47,263 bases of DNA from Bacillaceae bacterium SAS-127 (GCA_002261155.1 NKXN01000040.1:1-47263); one strand, 5' to 3'; positions 16,580 to 25,418 are shown, counted from the first letter of the stretch. The notes: generated by a model from the sequence alone, not told the origin. A program made the numbers and translations.

Positions 16580-18733
16580 TTATTCATTTTCAAAAATAAA
16601 ATTAATTTTGTTCTCCTCGCTCTTATACTCAAGAGCGGCCTGAAATGTTTTATCCCCTTTTTTGAAGCCTTTAATGACGCCTGTTTTGCCGCCTTCTAAT
16701 AGCTTCTTGGCGTTCGCTTGTGAAATCGTTTTGCCAAGGATCTTTTTCGAAAGGGTGAAATCGCATTTCGTTTTGGCGTAGTTGCCACATCCGTAAAAAG
16801 TGCTCTTGTCAACAACTTGCCCTCCACATTTCGGACATTTCCCTACCGACTTCCCGACAGATCGCTTGCTCGTTTTCCGTTGAATTGCATCTGTATCGAA
16901 CTCTTCGAACGTCCAATTATTTGAAGTTTCAATAGCATCAAAAATGATTTTTTCTGTTAACTTTTTCGTCTGTTCCATAAAAACAGCAGGAGAAGCTTTC
17001 CCTTCACCAATTTCCGCTAATCGCTGTTCCCACTTCGCTGTCATTTCTGGAGATGCTAAAATTTTATCACCGATTGCTTTAATTAGCACTTTTCCTTTAT
17101 CTGTTGCATACACTTGATTTTTGTTTACATCGATATACTTTCTGTCCTGTAGCATCGTAATGATGCCTGCTCGCGTCGCTTCCGTCCCAAGACCTTCTGT
17201 TTTTTTGAGCACTTTTTCTAATTCGTCATTCTCTAAATACTTGCCGGCTGTTTTCATTAATGTAATTAATTGACCTTCTGTGTAACGCTTAGGTGGCTGA
17301 GTTTTCCCTTCCTTCACTGTTACTTCTTCTACGATTCCTGATTCTCCTTCAACAAGAAGCGGCAAAATCACATCCTTGTCCTCATCCTTTTGAAAGATCA
17401 CTTTACGATACCCTTCTTGAATTTGCTGCTTCCCTTTTGAGGTGAAATCCGCTCGCCCGTCTACTTTCGTTTGCACCGTCGTATAGTCAAAAATCGCTGG
17501 ATCGTAATGAGCCGCAATTAAGCGTCGAATAATTAAATCATAAATATTTCTTTCATCTGCTGACAGCTTATCAGGGTCTTTTACCTGCTCCGTCGGAATA
17601 ATCGCATAGTGATCGGATACCTTTTCTTCATTGACAAACCGTTTATTAGAAGCAAGTGAAGCATGAGGCGTTGGAAAAAATTGCTCATATGCCGAAAACG
17701 TAGCTAGCTTCTTTAATATTTCTGGAAACGTATCTGCTTCCCCTTGAGTGACATAAGTAGAGTCCGAACGAGGATAAGAAATGATTCCCTTTTGATACAA
17801 TGATTGAGCAAGATCAAGTGTTTTTTTAGGAGAATACTTATAGGCTTTATTAGCGGTCGCTTGAAGAGAGGAAAGATTAAATAGAAGCGGGGGCTGAAAT
17901 ACTTTTCTTTCTTTCTTTAATTCTGTTACTTCCGCGCGTTTACCTTGACAAAAAGCGGCTATCTTTTGAGCAAGCTCCTGTTGATTTAAACGAGACTCGC
18001 CATCTTTTTCCCACTTGCCTTCATATCGCTTTCCATCAATATTAAATTGAGCGATGACTTCCCAAAATGGTTCTGAACGAAACTTCTCAATTTCATGCTC
18101 CCGTTTCACGATCAAGGCAAGGGTGGGTGTTTGCACTCTTCCTGCTGAGAAAACATCATTGATTCCATGCTTTTTCAATAAAAGGCTATAAGCTCTGGAT
18201 GCGTTCATACCAACAAGCCAATCCGCACAAGCTCTTGTATAGGCTTCAAAGTATAAATTCTTCGTGTTTTCTCCATCCAACAAGTGTTCAAACCCTGTTT
18301 CAATCGCTTTTTTTGTCAATGAAGAAATCCATAATCGTTTTATCGGCTTATTGACTCCACTTAAATGAATAATGTTGCGAATAATTAATTCCCCTTCACG
18401 TCCAGCATCACCGGCATGAATAATTTCGGTTACTTCCGAGCTTCTCAACAGCTTTTTCACAAGGTTAAATTGTTTAAATTTAGACTTAGCAATTTCATAT
18501 TGAAACTTTTCTGGAATGATCGGTAAAGTATCCAATGTCCACTTTTTCCAAGACGCTTCATACGTTTCTGGTGGACAGAGCTGAGTTAAATGACCAATGG
18601 CCCAAGTGACGTACGCTCCTTTAGGAAATAGCCGATTCGGTTCAATCTCTAAATAACCTTCCCTTTTCTTCGCTTGAAATGGTGAAGCAAGCGTGCGGCC
18701 TTGGTCTGGTTTCTCCGCAATGATAATTTTCAT
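16580..18733 (-). CDS. topB: DNA topoisomerase III
   Basis: This 717-residue type IA topoisomerase relaxes and decatenates DNA. The Toprim domain opens with MKIIIAEKPDQGRTLASPF and contains HAGDAGREGELIIRNI (acidic DxDxE-like site). The active-site Tyr is in GIISYPRSDSTYVT. GRVQTPTLALIVKRE follows the typical 5Y-CAP-like core. The C-terminus has a zinc-ribbon-like CPKCGGQVVDKSTFYGC, then FTLSKKILGKTISQANAKKL, the DUF3945-like tail common in Firmicutes TopB. Upstream is a perfect inverted repeat at 18769-18807. Confidence 0.93.
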   Translation of the reverse strand: MKIIIAEKPDQGRTLASPFQAKKREGYLEIEPNRLFPKGAYVTWAIGHLTQLCPPETYEASWKKWTLDTLPIIPEKFQYEIAKSKFKQFNLVKKLLRSSEVTEIIHAGDAGREGELIIRNIIHLSGVNKPIKRLWISSLTKKAIETGFEHLLDGENTKNLYFEAYTRACADWLVGMNASRAYSLLLKKHGINDVFSAGRVQTPTLALIVKREHEIEKFRSEPFWEVIAQFNIDGKRYEGKWEKDGESRLNQQELAQKIAAFCQGKRAEVTELKKERKVFQPPLLFNLSSLQATANKAYKYSPKKTLDLAQSLYQKGIISYPRSDSTYVTQGEADTFPEILKKLATFSAYEQFFPTPHASLASNKRFVNEEKVSDHYAIIPTEQVKDPDKLSADERNIYDLIIRRLIAAHYDPAIFDYTTVQTKVDGRADFTSKGKQQIQEGYRKVIFQKDEDKDVILPLLVEGESGIVEEVTVKEGKTQPPKRYTEGQLITLMKTAGKYLENDELEKVLKKTEGLGTEATRAGIITMLQDRKYIDVNKNQVYATDKGKVLIKAIGDKILASPEMTAKWEQRLAEIGEGKASPAVFMEQTKKLTEKIIFDAIETSNNWTFEEFDTDAIQRKTSKRSVGKSVGKCPKCGGQVVDKSTFYGCGNYAKTKCDFTLSKKILGKTISQANAKKLLEGGKTGVIKGFKKGDKTFQAALEYKSEENKINFIFENE

Positions 18734-18768
18734 TCTACCTCTCCCTATCGGTGCATTTATTACTTGAA

Positions 18769-18807
18769 ACAGTATAACACCGTTCTCATTGAGCTGTGTT
18801 ATACTGT
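18769..18807. repeat. perfect 12-bp inverted repeat upstream of topB
   Basis: ACAGTATAACAC (18769-18780) and GTGTTATACTGT (18796-18807) are exact reverse complements separated by 15 bases, ending 36 bases before the topB start. Each arm contains a TATACT -10-like hexamer. It may be an operator, an attenuator hairpin in the leader, or paired promoters; no T tract follows on the topB strand. Confidence 0.5.
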
Positions 18808-18883
18808 AGCAATCTTTTATAAACCTTTACAATTGACATAATAAAAAAGATGATACATCATATCATTTTATCATTTTCTCATA

Positions 18884-18915
18884 AGAAAAGGGACGTATTG
18901 TCTCACGCCCCTTTC
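18884..18915 (-). terminator. terminator of tlp
   Basis: AAAAGGGACGT (18886-18896) pairs with ACGCCCCTTT (18905-18914), with one G-U-like mismatch, just after the tlp stop; T-rich on the minus strand. Confidence 0.7.
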
Positions 18916-18923
18916 TCATCCTA

Positions 18924-19157
18924 CTAATTTAAATATCCATTTTCCCTTGCATTCGCTTCATCTTGCATTTCTTCACGAAAAGCTGCAATACTGTTTTCGC
19001 GACGTTGATTTTTTGCTTCAATGGCTGCGCGCTCTTCCCCTTCGACATTCATCATCATTTCTTTCGCTCTTTCAATATTTCCTTCTGTGTTTTCGATCAT
19101 ATCTTGCAGCTTTTCCACATTATCAGCACGATCATCTGGCTTTGGTTGATTTGGCAT
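18924..19157 (-). CDS. tlp: small acid-soluble spore protein Tlp (thioredoxin-like protein)
   Basis: This 77-residue, highly charged protein matches Tlp of spore-forming bacilli: NQPKPDDRADNVEKLQDMI, then ENTEGNIERAKEMM and a C-terminal EEMQDEANARENGYLN. Tlp accumulates in the forespore under sigma-G control in B. subtilis. The ATG at 19157 has an ideal AAGGAGG. A second strong Shine-Dalgarno with a four-codon frame (19177-19191) precedes it. In B. subtilis tlp is next to yneP; here it has moved beside topB. Confidence 0.9.
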   Translation of the reverse strand: MPNQPKPDDRADNVEKLQDMIENTEGNIERAKEMMMNVEGEERAAIEAKNQRRENSIAAFREEMQDEANARENGYLN

Positions 19158-19318
19158 ATGATACTCCTCCTTATCATCATTCGAACAACATTTATCCTCC
19201 CCTTTTTCTAAAAAAATAACCATAAGAAAATTGGTGGAAAATGTTGAACGATTCCAAGGAATCAAGCCGGATATATATGTTATCATTTTTTATACAACAA
19301 CTATTGGGAGGGGAAGAT

Positions 19319-19540
19319 ATGGTCATGAAAGAATTGATTTATCAATTTATTTTACTAAAAAAACGTCAGCCTGCTCATGCGAACGAATTGCTGGACTTTA
19401 TTCAAACAAATTATTTAAATGGAGATTTAACCATAAAGGAATACAAAAGGCTTTTTTATGAACTCGATCAACGCCAAGCTCAAAAACCGATTTATTACAT
19501 GGATCAATACAGTTTCCTCATCCAACCTCAAGCTCAATAG
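19319..19540 (+). CDS. YppF-like small protein
   Basis: This 73-residue protein resembles the YppF family of Bacillaceae: a helix (LIYQFILLKKRQPAHANELLDFIQ), then YLNGDLTIKEYKRLFYELD, and a polar tail. The HANELLDF and ISxxEYRxLxxELE-like patterns support this. Function is unknown. A GGGAGGGG binding site lies five bases before the ATG at 19319; the ATG two codons later is also possible. It is divergent from tlp and convergent with the OsmC gene. Confidence 0.65.
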   Translation: MVMKELIYQFILLKKRQPAHANELLDFIQTNYLNGDLTIKEYKRLFYELDQRQAQKPIYYMDQYSFLIQPQAQ

Positions 19541-19575
19541 GAACCACTTTCAGATGACCTTAAAGCGGGAAAAAA

Positions 19576-19618
19576 CAAAACACACGCAAAGAGACCTTCT
19601 CTTTCACGTGTGTTTTTA
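19576..19618. terminator. bidirectional terminator
   Basis: AAACACACG pairs with CGTGTGTTT, with an inner AGAGA/TCTCT pair. It lies between convergent genes and is flanked by A and T runs. Confidence 0.8.
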
Positions 19619-19620
19619 CA

Positions 19621-20076
19621 TTATTTAATCTCCCAAGTTGAGTCCACTTGTACTCCTGAATCATTCAGCATATTATAGACTGGGCATCTTCTTTCAACTT
19701 CTTGTCTCAGCTCCTCCACTCGCTCGAAACTTTCTTCAGTTGTTAATTGAACACGGTAGCGAACTCTTTGGAAATGCGGAGACACCCCTGGAACTCCCAT
19801 TAGACCCCTTACATCTAACACTCCACTATTCTCAAATTCAACTCCACTATATTGAAAGTTCTTTTCTTTTGAAATAGTCGAAATCATAACGGATGCACAG
19901 CCTGTTAATGCAGCAAGCACATACTCCATTGGGTTCGCTCCATGATCCGTCCCACCTAAACTTTCAGGCTCGTCCATAACAATCGGTGCAAAGTCTCTAA
20001 TATGAACGGATGTTTTCACCCCTCCATTCCAAGCACCTTTCGTTGTCAACTTTACTAAAGATTTCACATCGGCCAT
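19621..20076 (-). CDS. OsmC-family protein (peroxiredoxin-like)
   Basis: This 151-residue protein has the OsmC/Ohr fold. The two conserved cysteines are in YVLAALTGCASVMI (about residue 61) and VERRCPVYNML (about 130), as in OsmC hydroperoxide reductases. It is of the YhfA-like branch rather than a certain organic-peroxide Ohr. It probably detoxifies hydroperoxides, with the natural reductant unknown. The promoter region is shared with the divergent FtsH-like gene; no OhrR operator is recognised. Confidence 0.85.
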   Translation of the reverse strand: MADVKSLVKLTTKGAWNGGVKTSVHIRDFAPIVMDEPESLGGTDHGANPMEYVLAALTGCASVMISTISKEKNFQYSGVEFENSGVLDVRGLMGVPGVSPHFQRVRYRVQLTTEESFERVEELRQEVERRCPVYNMLNDSGVQVDSTWEIK

Positions 20077-20279
20077 TTTTCTTCACTCCTCACATATAAT
20101 TCCGATAAACAAACTTTGTTTTATATAAATAAACATATAACAAACGAAATATAATGTAAAGTGTTTTCTGAAGATTCAATAAAAGATTTTTTTGGTGCAT
20201 TTTACACCAGATTACATCTATTCATCTGTCGTTCAATGGATTTATAATGGGAATACATCAATACAAGGAGGCGACATGA

Positions 20280-21998
20280 TTGAATTCCACATCGAAAATG
20301 ATGAAAAAAATACTTCCGCTCTTTGCGGTGTTACTCGTCGTTGCCGCTGGAATTGCTATATATATGAGAGGTACAGATCAAACTGTGTCGATCCCCTTTT
20401 CTTCAATAGAAAAAATCATTCAAAACCATACAGAAGAACAGGTTAGCCTTCAAGAAACATCGGAAGGAGTATTATATTTAACAACTGAGGATAAGCAATA
20501 TATCTCACATATTTCTCCTGGAAGTCAGTCAATTGATAGATTAGTAGAAACATATGACATTAAATACATTTATTCTGATCAAACCCCTGCCGATCATTGG
20601 ATCATCGGGGGATTCGTTATTGTACTTATCGCAGCAGGTGCTTTTATTCTTAAGCAGAAAAAAAGCGGGATAAATGGCAGTAAATCTATGAAAAATAGCT
20701 TATCAAAAGCGAAGCCGCTGCCTTCCATTTCATTAACAGATGTAGGTGGTCTATCTACAGAAATGAAAGAAGAGATTTTACAAGCTCTATCCATCATCAA
20801 AAATAAAGAACGTTCACAAGAAATTGGGATTAAACCGCCTAAAGGAATTTTATTTTATGGTCCACCAGGAACAGGTAAAACCTTACTTGCCCAAGCCATT
20901 GCCAAAGAATTAAACGCTCATTTCTTTTCAGCAAGCGGCTCTGCCTTCACGGAGTTATTTGTCGGTGTTGGTGCGTCGAGGGTACGTAGCTTATTTGAAC
21001 AAGCAAGAAAACAAAAGCCCGCGGTTATTTTTATCGATGAAGTAGATGCACTTGCTACTCGTAGGAAAGCTCACGGAGGAGAAGAAGCGGAAAAAACGTT
21101 GACAGAACTCCTTGTTCAGTTAGACGGGGGCCACGCTAATGATGATATTTTATTTATTGCAGCAACGAACAGAAAAGATATGTTAGACGAAGCGTTTCTT
21201 CGACCAGGACGAATTGACTTCTCCTTTCTCGTCCCGCTTCCTGATACGCAAGGACGACGAGAAATTATCGATATTCATGTGAAAGATCGAAAATTATCTG
21301 ATTCTGTTCACGCAAGTCTAGATCATTTGGCCCAAAGCACCTCTGGCTTTTCTGGTGCAGAGTTACATTCGTTATTTGAGAGCGCTAGCCGACATGCGAT
21401 TCGGGACGGTCGTGATCAAATCGAAAAGAGCGACTTAGACCAGGCATTGGATCGCATCATCCTTGGTCATTCTTCTCGTTCACTCCATGAGCCAGAAATG
21501 AAACGAAGAGTCGCTATTCATGAAGCAGGACATGCACTCGTTCAGGCTATCACAAAACCGGGTTCTGTGCGAAAAGCAACCATTATCCCTAGAGGTCAAG
21601 CTCTTGGTTATATGGCACCTATTCCCCAAGATCTCCATTTATCAACGACAACTGAACTGCTCGATCAAGTGGCGATGATTTTATCTGGTGGAGTAGCGGA
21701 ACGATTATTTCTTGGTGAACATAGCATCGGTGTAAGCGGAGATGTTCACCAAGCAAAACAAATCATTGAACAAATGGTCGATTCCGGCATGCTGCAAGAT
21801 GGGTTTACATTAACCTTTAACGAAAAAGAACGTGAAACGAAAATGCAGGAGATTTTTCACGCAGCTTTAAAGAAGTCGGAAAGCATCATCCAAGAGCGAA
21901 AACAACAATTTCACCAATTAGTGGATGCTTTATTAACGAAAGAGACGATCGAAGGCTGTGAAATCGAGGAAATTATTTGTGGAGAAGCCGTAGGTTAA
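20280..21998 (+). CDS. FtsH-like membrane AAA+ zinc protease
   Basis: This 572-residue protein has FtsH architecture. Two membrane helices (about residues 9-29 and 105-125) flank a short extracytoplasmic domain. The AAA domain follows with Walker A GPPGTGKT (about 194), Walker B VIFIDEVDAL and the arginine-finger region FLRPGRIDFSF. The M41 peptidase has HEAGH (about residue 413), with a third ligand Asp in GVSGDVHQAKQII. It is shorter than housekeeping FtsH (about 640) and diverged, so it is a paralogue. The start is TTG at 20280, with AAGGAGG eight bases upstream; an out-of-frame ATG four bases earlier uses the same site. Substrates are unknown. Confidence 0.88.
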   Translation: MNSTSKMMKKILPLFAVLLVVAAGIAIYMRGTDQTVSIPFSSIEKIIQNHTEEQVSLQETSEGVLYLTTEDKQYISHISPGSQSIDRLVETYDIKYIYSDQTPADHWIIGGFVIVLIAAGAFILKQKKSGINGSKSMKNSLSKAKPLPSISLTDVGGLSTEMKEEILQALSIIKNKERSQEIGIKPPKGILFYGPPGTGKTLLAQAIAKELNAHFFSASGSAFTELFVGVGASRVRSLFEQARKQKPAVIFIDEVDALATRRKAHGGEEAEKTLTELLVQLDGGHANDDILFIAATNRKDMLDEAFLRPGRIDFSFLVPLPDTQGRREIIDIHVKDRKLSDSVHASLDHLAQSTSGFSGAELHSLFESASRHAIRDGRDQIEKSDLDQALDRIILGHSSRSLHEPEMKRRVAIHEAGHALVQAITKPGSVRKATIIPRGQALGYMAPIPQDLHLSTTTELLDQVAMILSGGVAERLFLGEHSIGVSGDVHQAKQIIEQMVDSGMLQDGFTLTFNEKERETKMQEIFHAALKKSESIIQERKQQFHQLVDALLTKETIEGCEIEEIICGEAVG

Positions 21999-22021
21999 AA
22001 AATCATTCCCCATTAACAAAA

Positions 22022-22054
22022 AAAAAACGATCCGACACAAAGGGATCGTTTTTT
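22022..22054 (+). terminator. terminator of the FtsH-like gene
   Basis: AAAAAACGATCC and GGATCGTTTTTT form a perfect 12-bp stem around a nine-base loop. Confidence 0.85.
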
Positions 22055-22082
22055 GCATGAACCGGCCATACTACACTCGTTT

Positions 22083-22164
22083 AATCCCACATTAACGGGA
22101 TGTGAGATTCCCACCTCAACATGGTAGCAGAAGCACAGGCATGTAGGTGGGGGATAAAGCCCCC
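22083..22164. repeat. cluster of three adjacent hairpins, possible solo end of an IS200/IS605-type element
   Basis: Between a terminator and the stop of the next gene are three palindromes: AATCCCACAT (22083-22092) with ATGTGAGATT (one mismatch); CCCACCT (22110-22116) with AGGTGGG (22145-22151), with an inner CATG pair; and GGGGG ATAAAG CCCCC (22149-22164). The stretch is more GC-rich than its surroundings and codes for nothing. Its style recalls the right end and omega-RNA scaffold of tnpB elements, but no transposase gene is next to it. It is different from the end of the element at 27.2 kb. Confidence 0.4.
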
Positions 22165-22183
22165 TATTGATTGAAGGTTCACT

Positions 22184-22315
22184 TCATTTTCTTTCTTTAC
22201 CATCTTGATTCGGACGAGGTTTCCCCCACCAGAATTCATGGCGACGTTTCATCATTTCTTCACGTTCTGCCTCTGTCATTTCTCTTCTTTTTTCCGGTTG
22301 CTTTTCATTAGCCAT
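22184..22315 (-). CDS. 43-residue basic peptide, unrecognised
   Basis: The frame encodes 43 residues beginning MANEKQPEKRREMTEAEREE, with a distinctive C-terminal KRRHEFWWGKPRPNQDGKERK. It is very hydrophilic with an amphipathic helix, then a Trp-Trp motif and basic tail. GAAAGGAG lies nine bases upstream of the ATG. It is separate from the nuclease gene upstream (86 bases away). It may be a small conserved Bacillaceae protein (a SASP or RNA-binding-like peptide), but I do not recognise the family. Confidence 0.6.
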   Translation of the reverse strand: MANEKQPEKRREMTEAEREEMMKRRHEFWWGKPRPNQDGKERK

Positions 22316-22401
22316 GAGTAGAAACTCCTTTCACATAATGATTGACACGATATTTTATGCAAACCATTAAGAAAAGTTCCTGCTCCTCCGTCCTTCTATA
22401 C

Positions 22402-23166
22402 TTATCGTTTCGCTGCCCGGTAACCAGCTGCTTCTGCCGCTTCTTTTGTACAAAACATTTCTTCTGCCTTCGTTGCTTTATAGGACTGACCGCCAGGGAC
22501 GTGATAAATCTTCTCGCCTGAACTTGAGACATTCCCTTTTATTTCACATTCAGTATTCGATTCCTTAGGCTCTGGTTGATGATCGGTATTATATCCCCGA
22601 TCCGTCACATAATCCTCTATCGACCAAATTCCTTTTTTTTGCTGCTGAGCTTCTTTTTGAACGTTTTCAAAGCGATCTACATATTTCGTATTAGGCGGGA
22701 AAATGGCTACTCTAGCTAAGCCTTCAGCAATCAATTGCTCGTTCACTAATTGCTCATCTAACCAAACATAAGCAAGCATCCGTCCATATTGATCTCGCTC
22801 TTGAACATCTACTTCTAATTCTATTTCTTTGTTCGTTAACAGCTTTTTTGTATAAGCCGATGCTTCCGGCCCAAACGGCTGAACACCTAAACGAGGATGC
22901 TTTGTCTCGGGTGTATCTACAAGAATCATCCGTACACGTTCTGTAGTATTATCCGATAGCAAAACATCAATCGTATCGCCGTCTACTACATAAGACACCG
23001 TTCCCTTCACTTTCTCCTGTTCAGCAGACAACTCTTTCGTATGATCATTGTCTTCATTATTAGCTACTTGTTCTTTCTTTGCATCGTGACTTCCTTCTTC
23101 AACTGAACAGCCACTAAGCAAAAGAAGCCCAATCAGCAAGAAACTAGCTTTTATTTTCAACCACAT
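22402..23166 (-). CDS. lipoprotein thermonuclease (SNase) with C-terminal Excalibur-like domain
   Basis: This 254-residue protein starts with a lipoprotein signal peptide (LLIGLLLLSGC, lipobox Cys about residue 20). The SNase domain has VDGDTIDVLL, RVRMILVDTPETKHP (Arg, Asp and Glu equivalents of the nuclease active site) and DQYGRMLAYVWLD (second Arg). After a linker, residues about 205-254 (CEIKGNVSSSGEKIYHVPGG ... FCTKEAAEAAGYRAAK) form a domain common on these nucleases. It is predicted to be membrane-anchored and extracellular, degrading nucleic acid. It lies 17 bases after the lytic transglycosylase gene and is probably cotranscribed with it. It resembles B. subtilis YncB. Confidence 0.88.
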   Translation of the reverse strand: MWLKIKASFLLIGLLLLSGCSVEEGSHDAKKEQVANNEDNDHTKELSAEQEKVKGTVSYVVDGDTIDVLLSDNTTERVRMILVDTPETKHPRLGVQPFGPEASAYTKKLLTNKEIELEVDVQERDQYGRMLAYVWLDEQLVNEQLIAEGLARVAIFPPNTKYVDRFENVQKEAQQQKKGIWSIEDYVTDRGYNTDHQPEPKESNTECEIKGNVSSSGEKIYHVPGGQSYKATKAEEMFCTKEAAEAAGYRAAKR

Positions 23167-23183
23167 ATATTTGTTTCCTTTTA

Positions 23184-23771
23184 TTATTTATTTGATCTAT
23201 ATTCTTGTAAATAATACAGCACATCATCCACATATTTATCACTATGATTGTAAGCAAAGATAGCTTTCTCTAGTTCTCCATCTGCCGCTCCATGCTTCTT
23301 TAAATAGTAGGCCGCACTAAAAATAGCATCTTCTATATCAAATGGATCGGCTATTCCATCCCCATTGGCGTCCACCCCATAGCCGCCGTATTTTTCAATG
23401 ACTTCAGGGTTCGTTTTATCTTTTTCAGGAATATCTCCTTTTCCAAGACCTGAACAAGTTGGATGCTCCCAGCCAACAAACGAACAAGGCATAAATTGAA
23501 GAGGCCCCTCTGCCCCTGCTGGAGAAATTAACGGGTCCATTTGAGAAAATTTCGTTTCAACACGATGATGAGCCGCAAGAAGCTCCCATGGTACCCCATA
23601 CTCTTTTTCAGCTGCTTTATATATTGGAATAAACTCCTCTGGGATAGAAGCGCTTGGAATCGCCTTCCATTGAGGCTGATCTTGAATGATAAACATATAG
23701 AGAGCAAAGCTGAGTAGCGGAATCAAAAATAATGCTCGTTTTACTGATTTCTTTAACCTTCGTCTAGCCAT
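23184..23771 (-). CDS. membrane-anchored lytic transglycosylase (SLT family)
   Basis: This 195-residue protein has a basic N-terminus followed by a signal anchor (ALFLIPLLSFALYMFII). The rest is an SLT/MltB-like transglycosylase domain: YGVPWELLAAHHRVETKF holds the catalytic Glu, then PAGAEGPLQFMP, a DANGDGIADPFDIEDAI segment (calcium-binding-like), AAYYLKKHG and AIFAYNHSDKYVDDVL. It cleaves peptidoglycan glycan strands outside the membrane. The motif AAHHRVETKF differs from the usual AAI..ES in the residues before the Glu. It leads the operon with the thermonuclease. Confidence 0.85.
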   Translation of the reverse strand: MARRRLKKSVKRALFLIPLLSFALYMFIIQDQPQWKAIPSASIPEEFIPIYKAAEKEYGVPWELLAAHHRVETKFSQMDPLISPAGAEGPLQFMPCSFVGWEHPTCSGLGKGDIPEKDKTNPEVIEKYGGYGVDANGDGIADPFDIEDAIFSAAYYLKKHGAADGELEKAIFAYNHSDKYVDDVLYYLQEYRSNK

Positions 23772-23863
23772 ATTAATCTCCTCAAGTATAAAAAATAGGT
23801 TCGAATCTATATTAGATAAGCTTGCTCAAAACTGCAAGTAAAACAAGTTTCCATCACGCAAGA

Positions 23864-23888
23864 ACCACCCTTTGTATGAAAGGGTGGT
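23864..23888 (-). terminator. hairpin after the BCCT transporter gene
   Basis: A perfect 10-bp stem (ACCACCCTTT with AAAGGGTGGT) lies 13 bases after the stop. The T tract after it is weak. Confidence 0.55.
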
Positions 23889-23900
23889 CCGACTATAGCA

Positions 23901-25418
23901 TTATTTTTTTGCTGGTTTCTGAGGTCTTAACATCTTTAACAACTGTCTTCTTTCAATAGATAAAGATCTGTATAAAGACAACATCATTAAAATCATAATA
24001 AAAGAAAATGGGAACGCTGCGATAATTAATGCATTTTGCAACGCCTGTAATCCGCCACTATATAATAACACAACGGCGATCAGTGATTGAGCAATTCCCC
24101 AAGTTAATTTAACACGATTCGGCGGTGTTAACGAACCATAGGTTGTTTGCATTCCTAACACAAACGTTGCAGAATCCGCCGAGGTAATAAAGAACGTCCC
24201 TACTAAAGTAATAGCTATAATTGATAATACAGGTGCTAACGGGAACTCATTAAAGACTGCAAATAAAACCGTTTCCGTTGCATTTTTCGTTAAATCGACT
24301 GTTCCTGACATTTGCAAGTCCATAGCAGATACACCGAACACAGAAAACCAGAAAAAGCTGACGATGGCTGGCATTAGAAGTGTACCTATTAAAAACTCAC
24401 GTATCGTTCGTCCTTTAGACACTCGAGCAATAAAGATTCCAACAAAAGGAGACCATGAAATCCACCATGCCCAATAGAAAATCGTCCAACCGTTGATCCA
24501 AGAGCGATGTTCTTCATTTAATGGAGCAATTTGAAAACTCATTGTGATTAAGTTTTGAAAGTACGATCCAATCGTGTCTGTAAACATGTTAAAAATCAAT
24601 AATGTCGGTCCTACGATCAGCATCAAAACGAGCAGTACAACAGCAAGAGCCATATTTGTATTACTTAAAATTTTAATCCCTTTACCTAATCCGCTCATCG
24701 CTGATATAATAAATAAAATTGTCGCAACAACAATGATGATTAACTGAACATTAAAGTTAACGGGAACACCAAACAGATAAGAAAGGCCTCCATTAATTTG
24801 TGCTGCCCCAAACCCGAGCGTTGTCGCAACCCCTACAAGCGTGGCGAATACAGCAATGACATCAATAATAGTACCGAGTGGTCCTCTCGCTGCACGCCCC
24901 AAAATAGGAGTTAATGTCGCACTAATTAACCCTGGCTCATCCTTTCTGAATTTATAATAAGCTAATGCTAACGCTACGAGAGCGTAAATCGCCCAAGCAT
25001 GAATGCCCCAATGAAAAAATGCATATCTCATCGAGTCTTTTAAAGCTGCATTTGAACCTGCCTCTGCTAACGGTGGGTTTTTAGCAAAGTGACTCAATGG
25101 TTCAGCAGCACCCCAGAATACTAAACCTATTCCCATACCTGCACTAAATAACATAGCAAACCATGTTGGTGTAGAATAATCGGGCTTATCATCAGGTTTG
25201 CCTAACTTGATCGCTCCTATTGGACTAAATATTAATAATAAACAAAACACAACGATCACAGATACTAAAATTAAATAATACCACCCGAATGTTGATGTAA
25301 AAAATGATTGAAGATTAGCTGTTACTGTTTCAAATGACTCTGGTGCAACGACACCAAAGATGACAGCTACTAAAACAAGTGCAGCTGCATACCAAAATAC
25401 GTTAGAAATTCTCCTCAC
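23901..25418 (-). CDS. BCCT-family glycine betaine/choline-type transporter
   Basis: This 505-residue protein has 12 predicted transmembrane helices. The family signature is seen in [20 protein letters not shown] (about residues 90-110) and [20 protein letters not shown] (about 310-330), the aromatic betaine-binding region. It is closest in style to OpuD-type sodium-coupled glycine betaine uptake. The start is GTG at 25418 with GAGAGGAG nine bases upstream. It is monocistronic, ending at the hairpin at 23864-23888. The expected role is osmoprotection; the precise substrate is inferred from family only. Confidence 0.9.
   Translation of the reverse strand: MRRISNVFWYAAALVLVAVIFGVVAPESFETVTANLQSFFTSTFGWYYLILVSVIVVFCLLLIFSPIGAIKLGKPDDKPDYSTPTWFAMLFSAGMGIGLVFWGAAEPLSHFAKNPPLAEAGSNAALKDSMRYAFFHWGIHAWAIYALVALALAYYKFRKDEPGLISATLTPILGRAARGPLGTIIDVIAVFATLVGVATTLGFGAAQINGGLSYLFGVPVNFNVQLIIIVVATILFIISAMSGLGKGIKILSNTNMALAVVLLVLMLIVGPTLLIFNMFTDTIGSYFQNLITMSFQIAPLNEEHRSWINGWTIFYWAWWISWSPFVGIFIARVSKGRTIREFLIGTLLMPAIVSFFWFSVFGVSAMDLQMSGTVDLTKNATETVLFAVFNEFPLAPVLSIIAITLVGTFFITSADSATFVLGMQTTYGSLTPPNRVKLTWGIAQSLIAVVLLYSGGLQALQNALIIAAFPFSFIMILMMLSLYRSLSIERRQLLKMLRPQKPAKK

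Noticed and set aside
20192-20446. Plus-strand frame overlapping the start of the FtsH-like gene
   Set aside because: It overlaps the protease coding region in another frame and has unusual Cys/Arg composition; only its internal ATG at 20276 is of interest as a competing start.
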